The notes under the pieces: generated by a model | Database searches by the model: none | What the model was told of the DNA's origin: nothing | The model's input: only the letters and a program-made list of their open reading frames with translations | Made by a program: the position numbers and the translations under genes | In this document: piece by piece, positions 36,551-49,285 of the stretch | Position numbering within the stretch: position 1 is the first letter of the stretch | Layout: each line of letters begins with the position of its first letter | Source of the DNA: Schistocephalus solidus | Taxonomy: Eukaryota > Platyhelminthes > Cestoda > Diphyllobothriidea > Diphyllobothriidae | NCBI GenBank assembly: GCA_017591395.1 | Contig: WEDG01005179.1 | Coordinates: 1-64,000, forward strand | Length of the DNA stretch: 64,000 bases | Reading direction: 5' to 3'

Positions 36551-37030
36551 GATGAACGCCCACCGATCGATAACGGAACTCACTCGTCCCATTCTGCCTT
36601 GGGGCTCACTCTTGAGCCCCGCCAGCAGCCGCATAGCGGCTAGTAGTAGAATGGGCAGATGAATATGGCCGGCAAAGGTAAGGGAAACGGGAATGGCCAT
36701 TTCTAGCTTGATAGCCATCGTCAGTCTGTCATACCAACCCAAGGATCGAACCAACGACCCGTTGATTTGAACTCTAACGCTCTAACCATTAAGCCACGGG
36801 CTTGTTGTTTTGCCGGTTTAGATCGGGAATATTGACTTGCATTTTTTGACGAACGGTAAACGATTGCTAATGGAACTCACTCGTTCCGTTTTGGCTTGAT
36901 CAACAGGTCGCGGGTTCGAGCCTCGGATGGTGCACTACCTGGGGTTGAGTATGACTGGCTGACGACGGTTAATAAGACAGAAATGGCAAGTCCAATCTTT
37001 CTTGTCTTTGTCGGCCATATACATCTGCTC
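36551..37030. repeat. Dispersed SINE pair in opposite orientations
   Basis: 36551-36836 is a full minus-strand copy: tail, middle, a damaged B box, A box region (ACCATTAAGCCACGGG) and leader (CCGGTTTAGATCGGGAATATTG). 36850-37030 is a reverse-oriented ~50-bp tail (CGGTAAACGATTGCTAATGG) joined directly to a plus-strand head from the B-box half (GGTTCGAGCC at ~36913-36922), then the middle. Again a reverse tail is fused to a forward head. Confidence 0.8.
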
Positions 37031-37419
37031 AAAGAACACTTTATTTGTACTTTAAGCCATAGTTTGACCGATTTTAACGTCTTATTACGGCAGTAGGCTG
37101 AGTTTCCTTGAGCTTAGTGACAACTGTACCCGAGTTGGGAACTAATACTATAGTTATACGCTTATATGCCGTTCTTTTTTCACTAAGCCACTGATCAAAC
37201 GGGCCTTGGAACGCTATTTCAATTAAATGCTGGGAAGATAAGCTTCTCGCTTGTTTACTAAAAAGTCCCATTTCATGCTGTATTTATAAAGGAACGGCAA
37301 AGTAAATACTTGTCTTCACTGTAGTAAAACTTTCACATACTTCCATGGAAAGGAGCGTTAACCACATGGGCTACAGGGCCTGTGCATCCAGTTTTACTTT
37401 GGGGCTTAATGTAGTCTCC
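37031..37419. other. No recognisable feature
   Basis: Spacer between SINE copies. No gene or repeat identified. Confidence 0.4.
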
Positions 37420-37535
37420 ACAGGCAGTCACCTAACGACCAGTTCCCTAAAACCTTGGGTTTTGGTATGTTTGCCAGGCTGATGACGACTAATAGGTCAA
37501 AAATGGCTATCCCAGTCCATTTTTTTTGTGTCTAA
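37420..37535 (+). repeat. SINE fragment
   Basis: CCTTGGGTTTTGGTATGTTTG, CCAGGCTGATGACGACTAAT and AAAAATGGCTATCCCAGTCC match the SINE middle in plus orientation. It is diverged. Confidence 0.6.
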
Positions 37536-37599
37536 ATGTCTGGTCTCTTTGCGGCCACCTGCGAGGCATCCACATTGAGCATCAACGAGACGGGCAGGT

Positions 37600-37830
37600 C
37601 CGTAACCCAATCGGTGAAAAACACTTTCTAGGATAATTAAAAGACCCGCTCATGACGGACAGGACAATAATCCCGTGGTCCCGTTGTAGAGCGTTACACT
37701 CAGTAACCAAAGATCCGAGCTCAAAATCCAGGTGTCTTTCACCTAGGCTTGGGTATAACTGACCAATGACGCCTAATAAACCAGAAACGGCCATTCTAGT
37801 TAACATTATCTTTGCCGGAACTCCTTTCCG
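37600..37830 (+). repeat. Dispersed SINE copy
   Basis: A short reverse-type tail (CCGTAACCCAATCGGTGAAA) is followed by a plus head with a decayed A box (GTGGTCCCGTTGTAGAGCG) and B box (GAGCTCAAAATCC), then the middle (ACTGACCAATGACGCCTAAT, GAAACGGCCATTCTAG) to the ATCTTTGCCGG block. Confidence 0.7.
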
Positions 37831-39312
37831 TTTCATATACTCTTCAGTTTCATCCCTCTGCTAGGATCTCCATGTATCAATTTAAGAGGCTACCTACTAC
37901 TGTTTCTTTCTAAGTGCTTTAGATTGTAAATTAGTTCATCTGAGGCAAACGTTAAGCATTAAGACCTTGATCATATTAATTGAGACCATATTTGTGGCTA
38001 AAGTTTTGAAACCCTCCCCCGATTTCGTTCCCTTTTTGCGCGTATACGGTCAGAAAGGCGACATTAACGCAAGTCTGATAAGCGATTGATGCCAAACGCC
38101 TCGGAAGTGGGAATACAAACGACATCACCAGACATTTATTACGAATGTATTTGTAGTATGTAGAATCTCTTTATTCTGGCCTGTTTGTTCCTTAACAGGA
38201 CTTTCAATATTTTAGCAAAAGTATAGCCTTAGGAATAAGGTTTGCCTACGTATCTCCAAAACATACCGTCTGTTCGTATGAAGAGAGCCAAAACACGTTA
38301 AACTGTGCAAACATTGGTTTGGTGAAAACATTTGTCTCCAAACTTTTGAAACTGCCAACTGTGACAAAATACAGGTATCTATAATTTGCTGTTTGGGGAT
38401 ATAAAAAGTTTTTGACCCGCAAAAGTTGTACAGTTGTTTGCTGGAAATGCCAAGGCTAAACTGCAAGGGAATTATAAATTCTAGAAAATTTCAACTCATT
38501 TTCAGACGAAATGACAGACCTTGAAAAAAAATATATCGGAAAGCAACGCTACTGATTTTGGGGTAACAAAAAACGGGATGAAAAGGGTAGAATGTTGTTA
38601 TTTTCCCACAATGATCTATATTACTTCCTAGTCCGAGGGGAAGCCAATTTATAGTAGATTATATCAGTTAAGTTGGACGGCAGGCTTGACTGCATGAGTC
38701 TAACATCACTTACCTTTGCTATAAATATTCCCTTTTAAGCTATGAAATCACGAACATACTATCAGACGGAGCCCGACCTTTGTGACGAGGCCACGCTGTA
38801 ACATCCATCTGTTAGCTAACACAGTTGTAAAGACGCATTCCGCTGCATCCAAAGACTTTCGGGGCCTAAACCCCAATGAATAAAATTGCATCGACCATTT
38901 TCACCAGCAGGTATATCTACGATGAGCGAAATGTTAAAATCAAACTGGTATCCTTAAGACAATGGCGTGTGCATCCCGCCGGAAGCTGGTGGTGATTTTA
39001 CATGAGCTTGGTGGTCCAGTGAGGGGATAAGGAAGTACAATTGATGGTAGAATACCTGCGTTTAGTAGCAGCAGAATTAGCAAAAACTCCAAACGTGACA
39101 AATTACTGCATTCTATATCATAAATGCAGTTCTATCAGACTAAACAGGGCTCCAGCGACGCTGAACTCCACCCCTTTGTCTCCACGTCTCTCCCTCTCAC
39201 TCCGCTGGAAGCTGCATTACCTCTGCATCATATTTGATTGTGCACCTACGTGAACGAGGATTAATGAGTCCATCAGCAGTTACCAATGGCAACCCCTACC
39301 TGCCACAGATAA

Positions 39313-39319
<7 letters not shown>
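37831..39319. other. No recognisable gene
   Basis: Short frames only; no repeat family match. Confidence 0.4.

Positions 39320-39373
<54 letters not shown>
39320..39373. repeat. (CT)n microsatellite
   Basis: About 54 bp of CT dinucleotides. The 158-codon frame over it (39234-39710) is low-complexity and not credible. Confidence 0.95.
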
Positions 39374-39377
<4 letters not shown>

Positions 39378-39679
39378 TATGGCCGTATCTTCTCGTCTTC
39401 CTGCACCTGCGCCTTTATACTGGGGGTGGGCCTTCGCACCGAGAAAAGTATTATTAGGAGTGCAAATTCACGATGGGCACCTTTAAGAAACGGAAACGTG
39501 CGTGTGTGTGTGTGCGTGCATGCTCATAGCTTCTCGGACAGACGGGTAATTGAAGCGCATATCCTCCGCCTCCTTTTCTTTTTCTTTCTTTCTTCTTCTT
39601 CTCCTCCTCCTCCTCTGCCATTGCTACTCCCTTTTTCTACTCATCGGAAACTGTCGAAGCATTTGTCAGTTGTGAACAG

Positions 39680-40560
39680 CAATGGCATCGGGGTGGGGGA
39701 GAAGAGGTGAGGAAGAAGTATTAGGATGGGCGTTCCAAGAGGGAATGGGGCCGTGGAGAAGGCGTCGGTAGTCGCCGTCGGAAGTGGATCCTAGGTGCGC
39801 GTCCGCGCGGAATGGCGGTGTCGGCGATGGCGTGGGAGGAAAGAGGGAGAGAGAGAGAAAAGAGTTTCCAGACAAGCAGGGCACGCTCACTCAGTCAGGT
39901 TGCAGGAATAAATGCTGCCCACTGTTGGAGATGGACCAGATAACTTGCGCAGTTGCACATACGCACAGAAACGACCACCAAAAGCGAGGTCCCCCATCTC
40001 TCTTCCTTTCCTCTGCTGCTGCAGTGCCGCCGCCAGATAACGCCGCAGTCCGAGAGAACAATGACAGGAGGAGAAGACGGAGGAAGAGCCACCTTATGAA
40101 TTTGTGCACGTATGCGTACGCATTCTTGGTCCGTGCCTATCACGGGCGCACTCTTGATAGCTGATCATCAGGGGAAATGGGGCCAGAAATAGGGGTTCCC
40201 CACTGTGAGGATAACAGACTGTTCTAGGCTTGCAAACTCCTCTGAAGAATGCTCGTTGCGCTGTGGTATGCCGGGCGGGGGTTGACGCGGACCGGTTTGA
40301 GGTCAGCGGCTGACAGAGGCTGTGACGGCGCGAGTTATTATCGGTGGGTGCACGCTGTGACATTTCGGCAGAGACCGCCGGAAGGAAATGACATAGTAGC
40401 TCTTGAGGTCTTCGTCTCAATGCGGTAGAGCTAGTGACAGCAACAGGATGGACGAGGTAGGCCAGGGAATCAAGGTGTGCAACATTGAATAAGACGTCGA
40501 CAGGTGGAATCCATCGCGTCGACACAGATCACACCGGTCCTGTGTCTGCGTAATCCAGGC
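39680..40560. other. GC/CpG-rich block, unassigned
   Basis: Several overlapping frames on both strands (up to 143 codons) reflect high GC content rather than coding. CG dinucleotides are frequent at 39755-39835 and 40265-40380. No exon with splice sites or known domain was found. It could be a promoter-like region inside the putative intron, but no core promoter motif supports this. Confidence 0.3.
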
Positions 40561-40673
40561 CACATCTGCTTCCGCCAGTCACAAGAGCACACTCAGATGA
40601 TATTCTGAGGACGAAGTGGGACTTACGAGTGCAGTTTTGAGAGAAATTCTTAATTTTGAAAGCATTGGTTCAT

Positions 40674-41290
40674 AGTGATAGTGTGGGGCTCACCGATCTG
40701 CTTAAGAAACATGCATGTTCCGTTGTGCCCTGGAGCTCAGACTAGAGCCCTCGCAGGCGGTCGCATAGCGACGTGTAGCATATGATGTGCCACACTTGGG
40801 ATTGGGTATGACTGGCTGATGACGGCTAATAAGCCAGAAATGGCCATTCCGGTCTCCCTTTTCTTTGTCGGTTCCATTCCATCATATGCTACACGTCGCT
40901 ATGCGACCACCTGCGAGGGCTCTAGTCTGAGCTCCAGGGCACAACGGAACATGCATGTTCCTTAAGCAGATCGGTGAGCCCCACACTATCATCATATTCC
41001 CGATCACAACCGACAAAACAACGAGCCCGTGGCTCAATGGTAGAGCGTTCGACTCAAATACCAAAGGTCGCGGGTTTGAATCCCAGGTGTGTCACACTTG
41101 GGATTGGGTATGACTGGCTGATGACGGCTAATAAGCCAGAAATGGCCATTCCGATCTCCCTGGTCTTTGTCGGTTCCATTCCATCATATGCTACACGTCG
41201 CTATGCGACCGCCTGCGAGGGCTCTAGTCTGAGTTCCAGGGCACAACGGAACATAAATGTTCCTTAAGCAGATAGGTGAGCCACACACTA
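40674..41290. repeat. Array-type SINE units, inverted repeat plus direct units
   Basis: 40674-40787 is a reverse-oriented tail. From 40788 units run on the plus strand: a middle, a tail, leader, a complete head (A box TGGCTCAATGG at ~41032-41042, B box GGTTTGAATCC) and a second middle and tail to 41290. The arms 40674-40787 and 40880-40994 are near-identical reverse complements around a ~92-bp loop. Sequence is close to the 1-2889 array, so this is a young copy of that family in the opposite orientation. Confidence 0.9.
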
Positions 41291-42129
41291 TCATATATGT
41301 ATGTATTAGCGTGTTTTATCCTTTCAATTAAATATTCACGTGAGTCACAAAGTTAATACCCCTACCCAAGGGAGCACTGGTTTGAACTGCGCGTACGGGA
41401 CGGATTGTTGCCCTGTTGGCCTAATGATTTTGCGGTGTTACTTCTTTTTTCCAAGGAAACTTTGGTCAGACAAGCGCTCCTCGGTAAGAGCAGGGTCATA
41501 TAGCGCACCGGATATTCTTATCCGGTTGAGGCTGCGAAACCAGAGGGCAAAAGTATCCTTGAAAAGCATTCTGCATTTTGCACGTTCGATCATAAAATGT
41601 CACGCATTACTGAGTGTTAAATCCAGTTTTATGAACACTCACGCCAGCACATGGCAAAAGTTTATGACCAAACAGCATGGACCAAACAGTATTATTGTTT
41701 TTTCCTAGGATTGGAAAGCATGTGTTTTAAAACCCCCATTCTTCCAAGTTGCCGCCCAGTAATGCAAAATATTGAACTAGAATTACATGTCCCTGTAGTG
41801 GTTTTGCTATTGAGGGAGGGAAACAAGGCAGTAACACAAAGGTTCCTGGACTATATCCCCAGGCACCATGAAGTCTTCATGGGCCAAATTGGATTTTCTA
41901 GAGCAGGTTGGAAGCTTCTTGAAGAAGGATTTAATCTTAGTTAAAATAGCACGACTGCGTTCCGCCTGGGAATATTCGCACCTGTGCTGTGATGGTGTGG
42001 TACTGACTGCCATTTCGGCCGTCTATTCCAACGATATCTCTCGTATGGGCCAAAGCAGGTTGGTCGCAGGGACAGTAAATTTCGCGTCAACTAGTTTATA
42101 GGGAAAGAAACTTCGTCGGCATTCTTAAT
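41291..42129. other. No recognisable gene
   Basis: Frames of 97 and 122 codons (41651-41944, 41340-41708) have no domain I recognise and overlap each other. Confidence 0.4.
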
Positions 42130-42235
42130 CTGCCCCTCCTACTAGCCGCTATGCGGCTGCTGGTGGGTTTCGAGAATGAGCCCCACGGCAGAGCGGGACG
42201 AGAAAGTTCCGTTAACGATTGGTGAGCGTTCATCA
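42130..42235 (+). repeat. SINE tail fragment
   Basis: CTAGCCGCTATGCGGCTGCT, GAATGAGCCCCACGGCAGAG and GATTGGTGAGCGTTCATCAC match the dispersed SINE tail, plus orientation. Confidence 0.8.
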
Positions 42236-42239
42236 CCAA

Positions 42240-42400
42240 CAAGGGGACAGGAGACTAGCGCGGCATCTACCTAACTCTCTCGTCCATCACGCACCTGGGC
42301 CCGGTATCAAGATGTAGTCTGGAAAACCGGAGGCGGTATAAGAGGCAGAGTTCTAGGCGTTTCATCGCAAACCCTGGAAAAGAACAATGGGAAGACCACT
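42240..42400 (+). repeat. Family B fragment
   Basis: GCGCGGCATCTACCTAACTC, CACCTGGGCCCGGTATCAAG and GGAAAACCGGAGGCGGTATA match the central part of family B. Confidence 0.65.
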
Positions 42401-45400
42401 CTCAAAGGAAATTTTTGGGTCGGCTTTTCGGTTTCTTTCTTTCGCTCTCTCTCTACAGCCCATCTTCACGAACAAGTGAAAAAGTTCTGTTCTGGTGAAA
42501 GAAAAAGTTCATTTCCGTCGGGAGTCACCTTCCAATGCACTATTCATCTGTTCTTGCAGCCTCCAGCAGCAGCAGCAACAACGGGTGGAAGATCGTTAGA
42601 CTTAGTAACTGACTCATCAACTGAACACCACGTCTTCTCCCCGGGCCACCAAATTTTTCCAGCATTCTGCGTATAGATATATACATATCTGCAAGGAAGA
42701 TCCCAATGCGATGCATGCGTGAATTTCCCTAGCTATGCTCAGCTGGCATTGTAACCAGAGAATAACCTACTACTTTCGTTTGTTTGACCTCCGCTAGCTC
42801 GGAAGTTTTGATCCAAATTAGCCCTTCAAAAACTTGTATCAAACACGTTCTGAGGGATTTCACGAGGTAGCCACTTTATTAGCATGAGGGATGAACCAAC
42901 TTCTGATAGCAGTTTGGCAATCCGTCATAAAGGAGACAAATCTTTAAATTATATATTTTCGCGGTAATTAGATGCTGCAGGACGTGGGAAACGGGGCGCA
43001 AATAGCAGGTTTTCAAAGTATTCGCGACCATTTTTCAAATTTCAGCTATCCATTAGCTGCCGAGGACGCTGAAGTCTGACCTCTGCTTGTCAGGAGAGGT
43101 CCGACCTGAATTCCAACTAAATTTCGGTTCAATGCCAGGATGAGGCACTTTATCAAAGATAAGTTTAAATTTCTAGCTAAATGTCCAGCATCTTAGTTTT
43201 ATCAGCCCTTTAAGGATGTACCATTTTTTAAAAGTAGGGAATATTCTCAAACTTACACCGTACGGGCATCATTTTGGAGCGGGAAAGTCTGAGACAAAAG
43301 CAATAACCTTACTTAGTTTCACAATATATTTCCAGGGGGGCCAAAATTCCCATGGATACTCTGTTCACACCTAAAATTGTTCTTTTTAGATCAGTCTGCA
43401 CCAAATAATCTGGAAAAGTTAATTTTATTGCGAATATACTTCTAACATGTATCGGTTTTAACTTCCCGAAGGATTTAGTAATCCAGGAGAGTGAAAAAGA
43501 TATTTTGACTCAAAGACAGGGGTAAATAGTCTCCATGGTTCCCAAACAAATATAGCAGTCAAATTTTACTTCACTAAATAACCAGGATCAACTTGACTGT
43601 TTCCGATTCCTCCCCCTTTCCTGATTTTAATGAGACAAACATTGTATGTGTTATTTAATTTTTAGACCGTTTCCTAACAACCCATTGATTTGACGCAAGC
43701 TAGACCTTGTTACAACTTTAACCACCTATGTACAACAAAACAAATGAGTAAACTAAATATTGATATCCTGAGTGGGAATGAATATAAGCTTATCGATTCC
43801 CAGTATGTTGGGTCGTACTTAGGGATATGTTAAATTTTCCCTCTAGGAATCTACCGATTTTCTCCTTAGATACTTGCATATCTACTAATTTCGCAGGTTT
43901 TGCACCACGTAATTTTCCCTTTTCATAGGGCATCTTCTAATCTTGACTGGAAGTGTATATAACAATATTGGTGCAAATCACGGAGCCCGGTTTACTAAAG
44001 TGCCCTTGTAGCGTCCGAGGATGTCGAGGATAGCACACACTGTGGGGTATACAACTAGGAACAGCTTTAGCCATATAATGTTGGCAGAATCTTTTAGCAC
44101 TTCATCGGTTACACATATACACAACAGGTACACAACATAGAATCAGTTTATAACGTTAGTGATCTATGTTAATAGTAACAAATTGTAGACAATAAAAGAG
44201 AAGTATAAAGATACAAGTGAATACTCGGGACCTATACAATCGATCCGTTTGGAGTGGGAGGTGGTCCCGAATGATCAGTAAGATACCGGTGGGGAGTGCA
44301 GCGCTGTTGGAAAATGCGGGTGAGGATCGTGGAGATGCTGACGGTCTGTCGGCGGTACAATAACGGTAACGAGGGGAGGTGTCAGCGGTAGTGAAGGAAG
44401 GAACACCGGCCATCTTCACAGACCATCCATTTCCTCATTCCCATCCGGGATCCGCACAAAAGTGTTCCCAGCTATTTAAGCAACTCTGTCGAAACTGTGG
44501 GTTTTAACCCCTGAATTGCCCTGAAGTAATTGAAGTAGCACAGGTTGGAGTTCAGATTTAGCAAAACAAAATCTCATGAAATGAGCAATTTTACCAGTCT
44601 TTTTCTTCAAATGTTCACCACGCTTGAAATTGACAGAATGCTCCTGTCCTCAGCTATGATCTGAATATCCGGATTAAGTGTAAAAATACATAATTTTTCA
44701 ACCAAACACTTATCTGACTCTACTAGATCATCAGTTGATTCAGGAAATAATCGCGGATTTAGACTTTGGGTTATTTTATTTTTTACTTTTTCAAATAAAT
44801 CTGCATTTTCTTGGTTGAATGATAGCAAAATCTTTCACAGCAAAACACACGTGAAGTCTTACTAAAGGTAGTTGGGTTTTGCAAAGACCGACATTTTTCT
44901 TCTCGGGCCGGTCAAATGCTCAACTTTTTGGTTATATTTGGGATTAAAGTAGGCATTAACTATTCTTCCCTGTAATCCAGTCAAGTCACTTGGACGAAAA
45001 CTATTTAATGGGTTGATTCGTCAGTGTGGTTTTCTTATAAGTCCGATAAATACAAAGAGTATTTAAACTTGGAGAATAAGCCGCACTTTCGATAACCACA
45101 AAGAGTAAATGTTGCCTGAGTCACAAATGCGCTTAAAGGTTTACTTTTATTCCCAAAATATTTGTACATAACTCCAAATTTTTAAAGTTAGTGGATAGCG
45201 CAAGAGTTGGCTGCAAAGTTCCACACTCGATACATGTGAGACCTTATAACGCACCGACGTCCAGTTCGGAAAAATTATCAGGAGCATTTATAGTATTGGA
45301 CGTAACGCAAGAGGCATTGTAACCGAAATTTAAATGTTCATTGTTTTTTCCCGGAAAACAAGACGACTTTTCTTCTTCTACTATCGATCAAAAATAATGC

Positions 45401-46989
45401 CAAAGGGTATTTTTTGTTTTAAACACACTCATAATTTCCAAGTAGATGTAAATATTCCATAAGTAACCACGATGTGACCCAACATCAAATGGAGACTTAC
45501 TGGCGCGGGGACAAAGTTAATCGTTTGAGCAATATTGGAATACGTACGCGGCCTCGACAAAAAAACATCATTATATAATACTGATGAAATACAACCAAGG
45601 AAACTTTTCGTCGGTGCCAATTGTCTATATGCTATTCCTGGTAGGACATGGAAACAGGAGATAGCTTTCCTCTTCCCGTGCCTTGTCAGGATGGTAGCCT
45701 ATAAACTAGGGATGTACATTAGCACACAGAGTGGTCCACTGCTCCTTGGTTGCGCCCTGGAGAAAGCTGATGGGCATGGGTATTTACCAGTAAAAATCCT
45801 GTTAAAGCGTCTTTAGTAGGCTTACTTACAACTTTGTGATTGACCAAGCGCACATTCACCATCGGTTTTTCTTGTGTAAGCATAATCTTTTCGGTGACTA
45901 GCTTTCATGTTTTTAGGCGTTCATAACTACGCCCCAAAACGCCGCTTGAATAAAAGATAATTGTTTGCTAGAATGGCCTTAATTTGAACGTTAGGCAAAA
46001 CATAAACTATAGGGCCAATTTTAAGCAATCGATTAAGAACAGTACAAACTGAAAAGTATTAAGTGACATTGCAAGGACGTTAAGAAACCCAGGGGAACTC
46101 TACGGTTACCAGGAAGCACATCACAATTTTACGGATCTCTTTTCCTGATAACTAGCAAATGGAACTCTTACGATTTGCGACACCAAAATTGCTCAGTGGA
46201 GCCGATTTGTTCTGATGCTGAGCTGTCGGAAAGCTTGGTTGGTTCTGCATTCTCAATACGTTTAATGCAAAATATCGATCACAATTTTGGATAACTGGCC
46301 ACAAAATAGTTAGCCTTAGACTGATTGATCTTTTCCATTTCGCTCTCTTGGCCCTCACACGGATGTGTCACGGCCGCTGATGTTGCGCAGGTCTGCCTCC
46401 TCTTCAGGTGGGTTCCTCCCGAGGCTGTGTTGGCTCGCATTTCTTAGGTTCAGTATGATAAACCTGTCTTGGTTTTTGTGCCTGTAATTACTCAGGAATT
46501 TATTAGTCGCGAGAAGGTCCAGCTGCCTGTTGATAGAGTTGGCACCTCAAAAACAAAAAGACCCAGGCTTGGGGCATGGTATTCAGCTGCCATCAAGTTT
46601 CGACGTGGATTAAATGACAATCGTTTTCTATGCAGTCACAAGTATTTAATTACATATTTGACTGCCCTCTATTAAGTTCTCATAAATTGTTCAGTGTGTA
46701 TTCTAAGAAATTATTAAAAGCCTTAATTCTCTTCATTTTATGGAGACATACCATTTTTTACTTTTCGGGTTCAAAAACCAAAAACCTTTTGGTGAAATCA
46801 GATTTTATTCAGAAAACCGCTTGATTGTGATTATTTTTTGGCAGGAACATGTTTCCATGGGCACCTAGGGTAGTAACCAACTCAGTTAGAACACAATGTC
46901 AGCTTTTTGGCGGGAGAGTAGGTGCAGCAATTCATCCCTTCGACATCGCAGTTGGAGATCCTGAAATTGCGTCTAGTGGCTGGTCCGAA
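42401..46989. other. Long stretch without recognisable gene or repeat
   Basis: AT-rich with frames under 100 codons. A minus frame at 44156-44419 is Ser/Pro-rich and more GC-rich than its flanks and might be a mobile-element scrap. I cannot name it. If the candidate exon at 26187 is real, this is intron. Confidence 0.4.
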
Positions 46990-47425
46990 TTGATTACGGA
47001 CAGCAGCCAGCCTATGAATATTACCAGCAAAAATAAGGGAGGCTGGAATGGCCATTTCTGGTTTATTAGCCATCGTCAGCTAGTCATACCGAACCCGTCG
47101 ATCAGAAATCCAACGCTCTAACCATTGAGCCACAGGCTCGTTTTCTTGCTGGTTTCGATCGGGAATATTGATTGCTTATGAACTCTCAACGCTTAGAGCG
47201 TTAGAATTCTGATCAACGGGTCACCGGTTTGATCCTGGGGTAGGGTATGATTGGCTTACGATGGCTAATAAGCTAGAAATGACCATTCTAGTCTCCCTTG
47301 TCATTGCCGGCAATATGATACTTGTAGTTGCTATGCGGCTGCTGGTGGGACTTGAAAGTGAGCCTCAAGGCAGAACGGAACAACTGGATTCCGTTAGTGA
47401 TTGGTGAGCGTTCATCACTAAATGC
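46990..47425. repeat. Dispersed SINE pair: minus-strand head and middle, then full plus-strand copy
   Basis: 46990-47182 is reverse-oriented middle, head (AACCATTGAGCCACAGGCTC) and leader (GGTTTCGATCGGGAATATTG). 47190-47425 is plus-oriented head from the anticodon arm (AGAGCGTTAGAATTCTGATC), B box GGTTTGATCC, middle and complete tail ending GGTGAGCGTTCATCAC. Here the two heads face each other, unlike most pairs in the window. Confidence 0.8.
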
Positions 47426-47799
47426 AAACAGTCAGCATGTCATTTAATCTCTGCCCCCGACAGCAAACCTCACCAGAGAAGCGATGGAACAACACGAGGA
47501 CAGGATTAGGGCACCTAATGCGTTTATTGCCTATGCACTCATACTAAATGCCCTACAGGGGGTTTGGTGAGATGACTAGGCACAGGATAACTTCACGCCA
47601 ACCCTCTGCATCAAATCCCCGCATCAACTGGCTGAACGGCTCGGGTAGTGTATGAGAGACGAGGAATTTAGTGAGGTTGTCTCTGGAGACTCCGTCTCCA
47701 CGGCAGTTCAATGCATCTTCTCAGCATAAACCATCTGCACGCTTTTCAACTACCACGATGCGCTAGAAGCCGTGCCTTGAAAGGCTGCCAACTGACGCG

Positions 47800-48143
47800 A
47801 TAATTCGGTCCTCCACACAGGATGGAGAGTCAGAGTGCAATGGCCCTCCCGCACTGATGGTACATAGGCTGTTCCCCTTGTTTCTGTGAAAACCGGATCC
47901 ACCTTGCGCTGACCAGGTCGTGTGTGGCACGCGCAGACGGATTGTTTACCTTTCTCAGCTGCCTGTACCCGTTCCCTCTGACGGCTTTTCTTAACTAGGT
48001 CTTGACATCGGGCTCAAATGGAGGAGGGTGCAGAGAATGCAATAGATGCGGTACAAGTCCAATCTCGCTATAAACGAATTAACGCGCAATTCTTCGTCCC
48101 TGCGCCCACCATGCCGCGGATGGATATTAGGGTTGAACTGTTG
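47800..48143 (-). repeat. Family B repeat, minus strand
   Basis: The reverse complement begins CAACAGTTCAACCCTAATATCC and passes through CATGGTGGGCGCAGGGACG, GCGAGATTGGACTTGTACCGC, GCATCTATTGCATTCTCTGC and GTCAAGACCTAGTTAAGAAA. It is diverged but colinear with the consensus for most of its length. Confidence 0.6.
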
Positions 48144-49204
48144 TGTGACTTATCAGAACCTTTAGAGGTGGTTGATTAGTCAAATTGATACTAAGTCATG
48201 TCTGGGCCTAGTACCACCGCATAATTAGCAACTGTTTATTCGTGAGATCAGAAGGTCCGCTTATTTCGCAATAAACGGCTATGAACACACCGAGTAGCCA
48301 GAACACCTAGGTTAAAAGAAAGCCCCCGTCTTTCAGAGTCTTCTTCCATCCGAAGGAGCTTTTTGAAATGTACTGCCAGATTTGAGGCAATATTTTGTAG
48401 GATCTACGATATTTTCGCATAGCAACCTAAAAATATGAACTAAACTTGGTAACAAAGGACTACTTAAAAAGTATGCATTTTGCACTGATTTTCGATGCCC
48501 TTCTATATTCAAATATATTTCCTGCAAAACATTTGTAAAGTATAATTTCTTGTATTAAGCTGGTAGCAAATAAAGTCTGCTGTAAATTGTAAACATTAAA
48601 AGATTAATACCTTCCAACCTAACATTTTACAATCATGAGCTTTCCTTAGACCATGCAGTGCCAATTACTACAAAGTCATATCTATCTGTTTAGTAATACT
48701 GATTGTGAAATATACAACATGTTCTGCCTCCCTTACAAAATTGTATAAGCCCCGTATGGGATTTTTTCAACATTCAGAAAAAGGTGTGATTTTACTTACA
48801 GGGAAAATATATAGCATGCAGGTTGCATATCCTTACCCCTATCGCAACTGCAAGACGAGTTAAAATGCATTCGGGTTTGGAAAAGTTTTTAATAATTGAA
48901 AGACACGTGTTACAAATCTACAGATTGAAGAAGATTTAAATATCTGTCAAGTGAGTGCAATGAGTACTCCTACTTTGCATATTTCCAATAAAATGCAGGG
49001 GAGTGGAAAATCAATGGAAAATGCATGCTGCGTACGTATTTATTTTATATAGAGCACGGTTTCTTGCAGGCAGACGGAAAGAAGTTGACTCCAAAGGCGG
49101 CATCTTATCGTGACTGAAATATCCTGGGAGACGCTGTACTTTACTCGGCGGGGATCTCTTAGATGCTCCCCTCATCCGCGACAGGACACGGGAACTGGAA
49201 CCGT
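48144..49204. other. No recognisable feature
   Basis: AT-rich, short frames only. Confidence 0.4.
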
Positions 49205-49285
49205 TACGGCTAGCGTGAAAGTTAAGGTTAACATTAAGATTGAGCTCATAGTTAAGATTTCCGTTAAAGTTAGTGTTGGGATTAG
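49205..49285 (+). repeat. Degenerate GTTAAG-like patch
   Basis: GTGAAAGTTAAGGTTAACATT, ATAGTTAAGATTTCC and GTTAAAGTTAGTGTTGGG words form a decayed short-period repeat of the same general type as the TTAGGG-like patches. Confidence 0.4.

Noticed and set aside
39234..39710. 158-codon ORF over the CT tract
   Set aside because: Low-complexity Ser/Leu/Phe/Pro content driven by CT-rich DNA.
43990..44015. Short match AAAGTGCCCTTGTAGCGTC to the zinc-finger LINE
   Set aside because: About 19 bp with one mismatch and no flanking similarity. Expected by chance at this scale.
44156..44419. Ser/Pro-rich minus frame in a locally GC-rich patch
   Set aside because: Possibly part of a mobile element, but no motif allows a family call.
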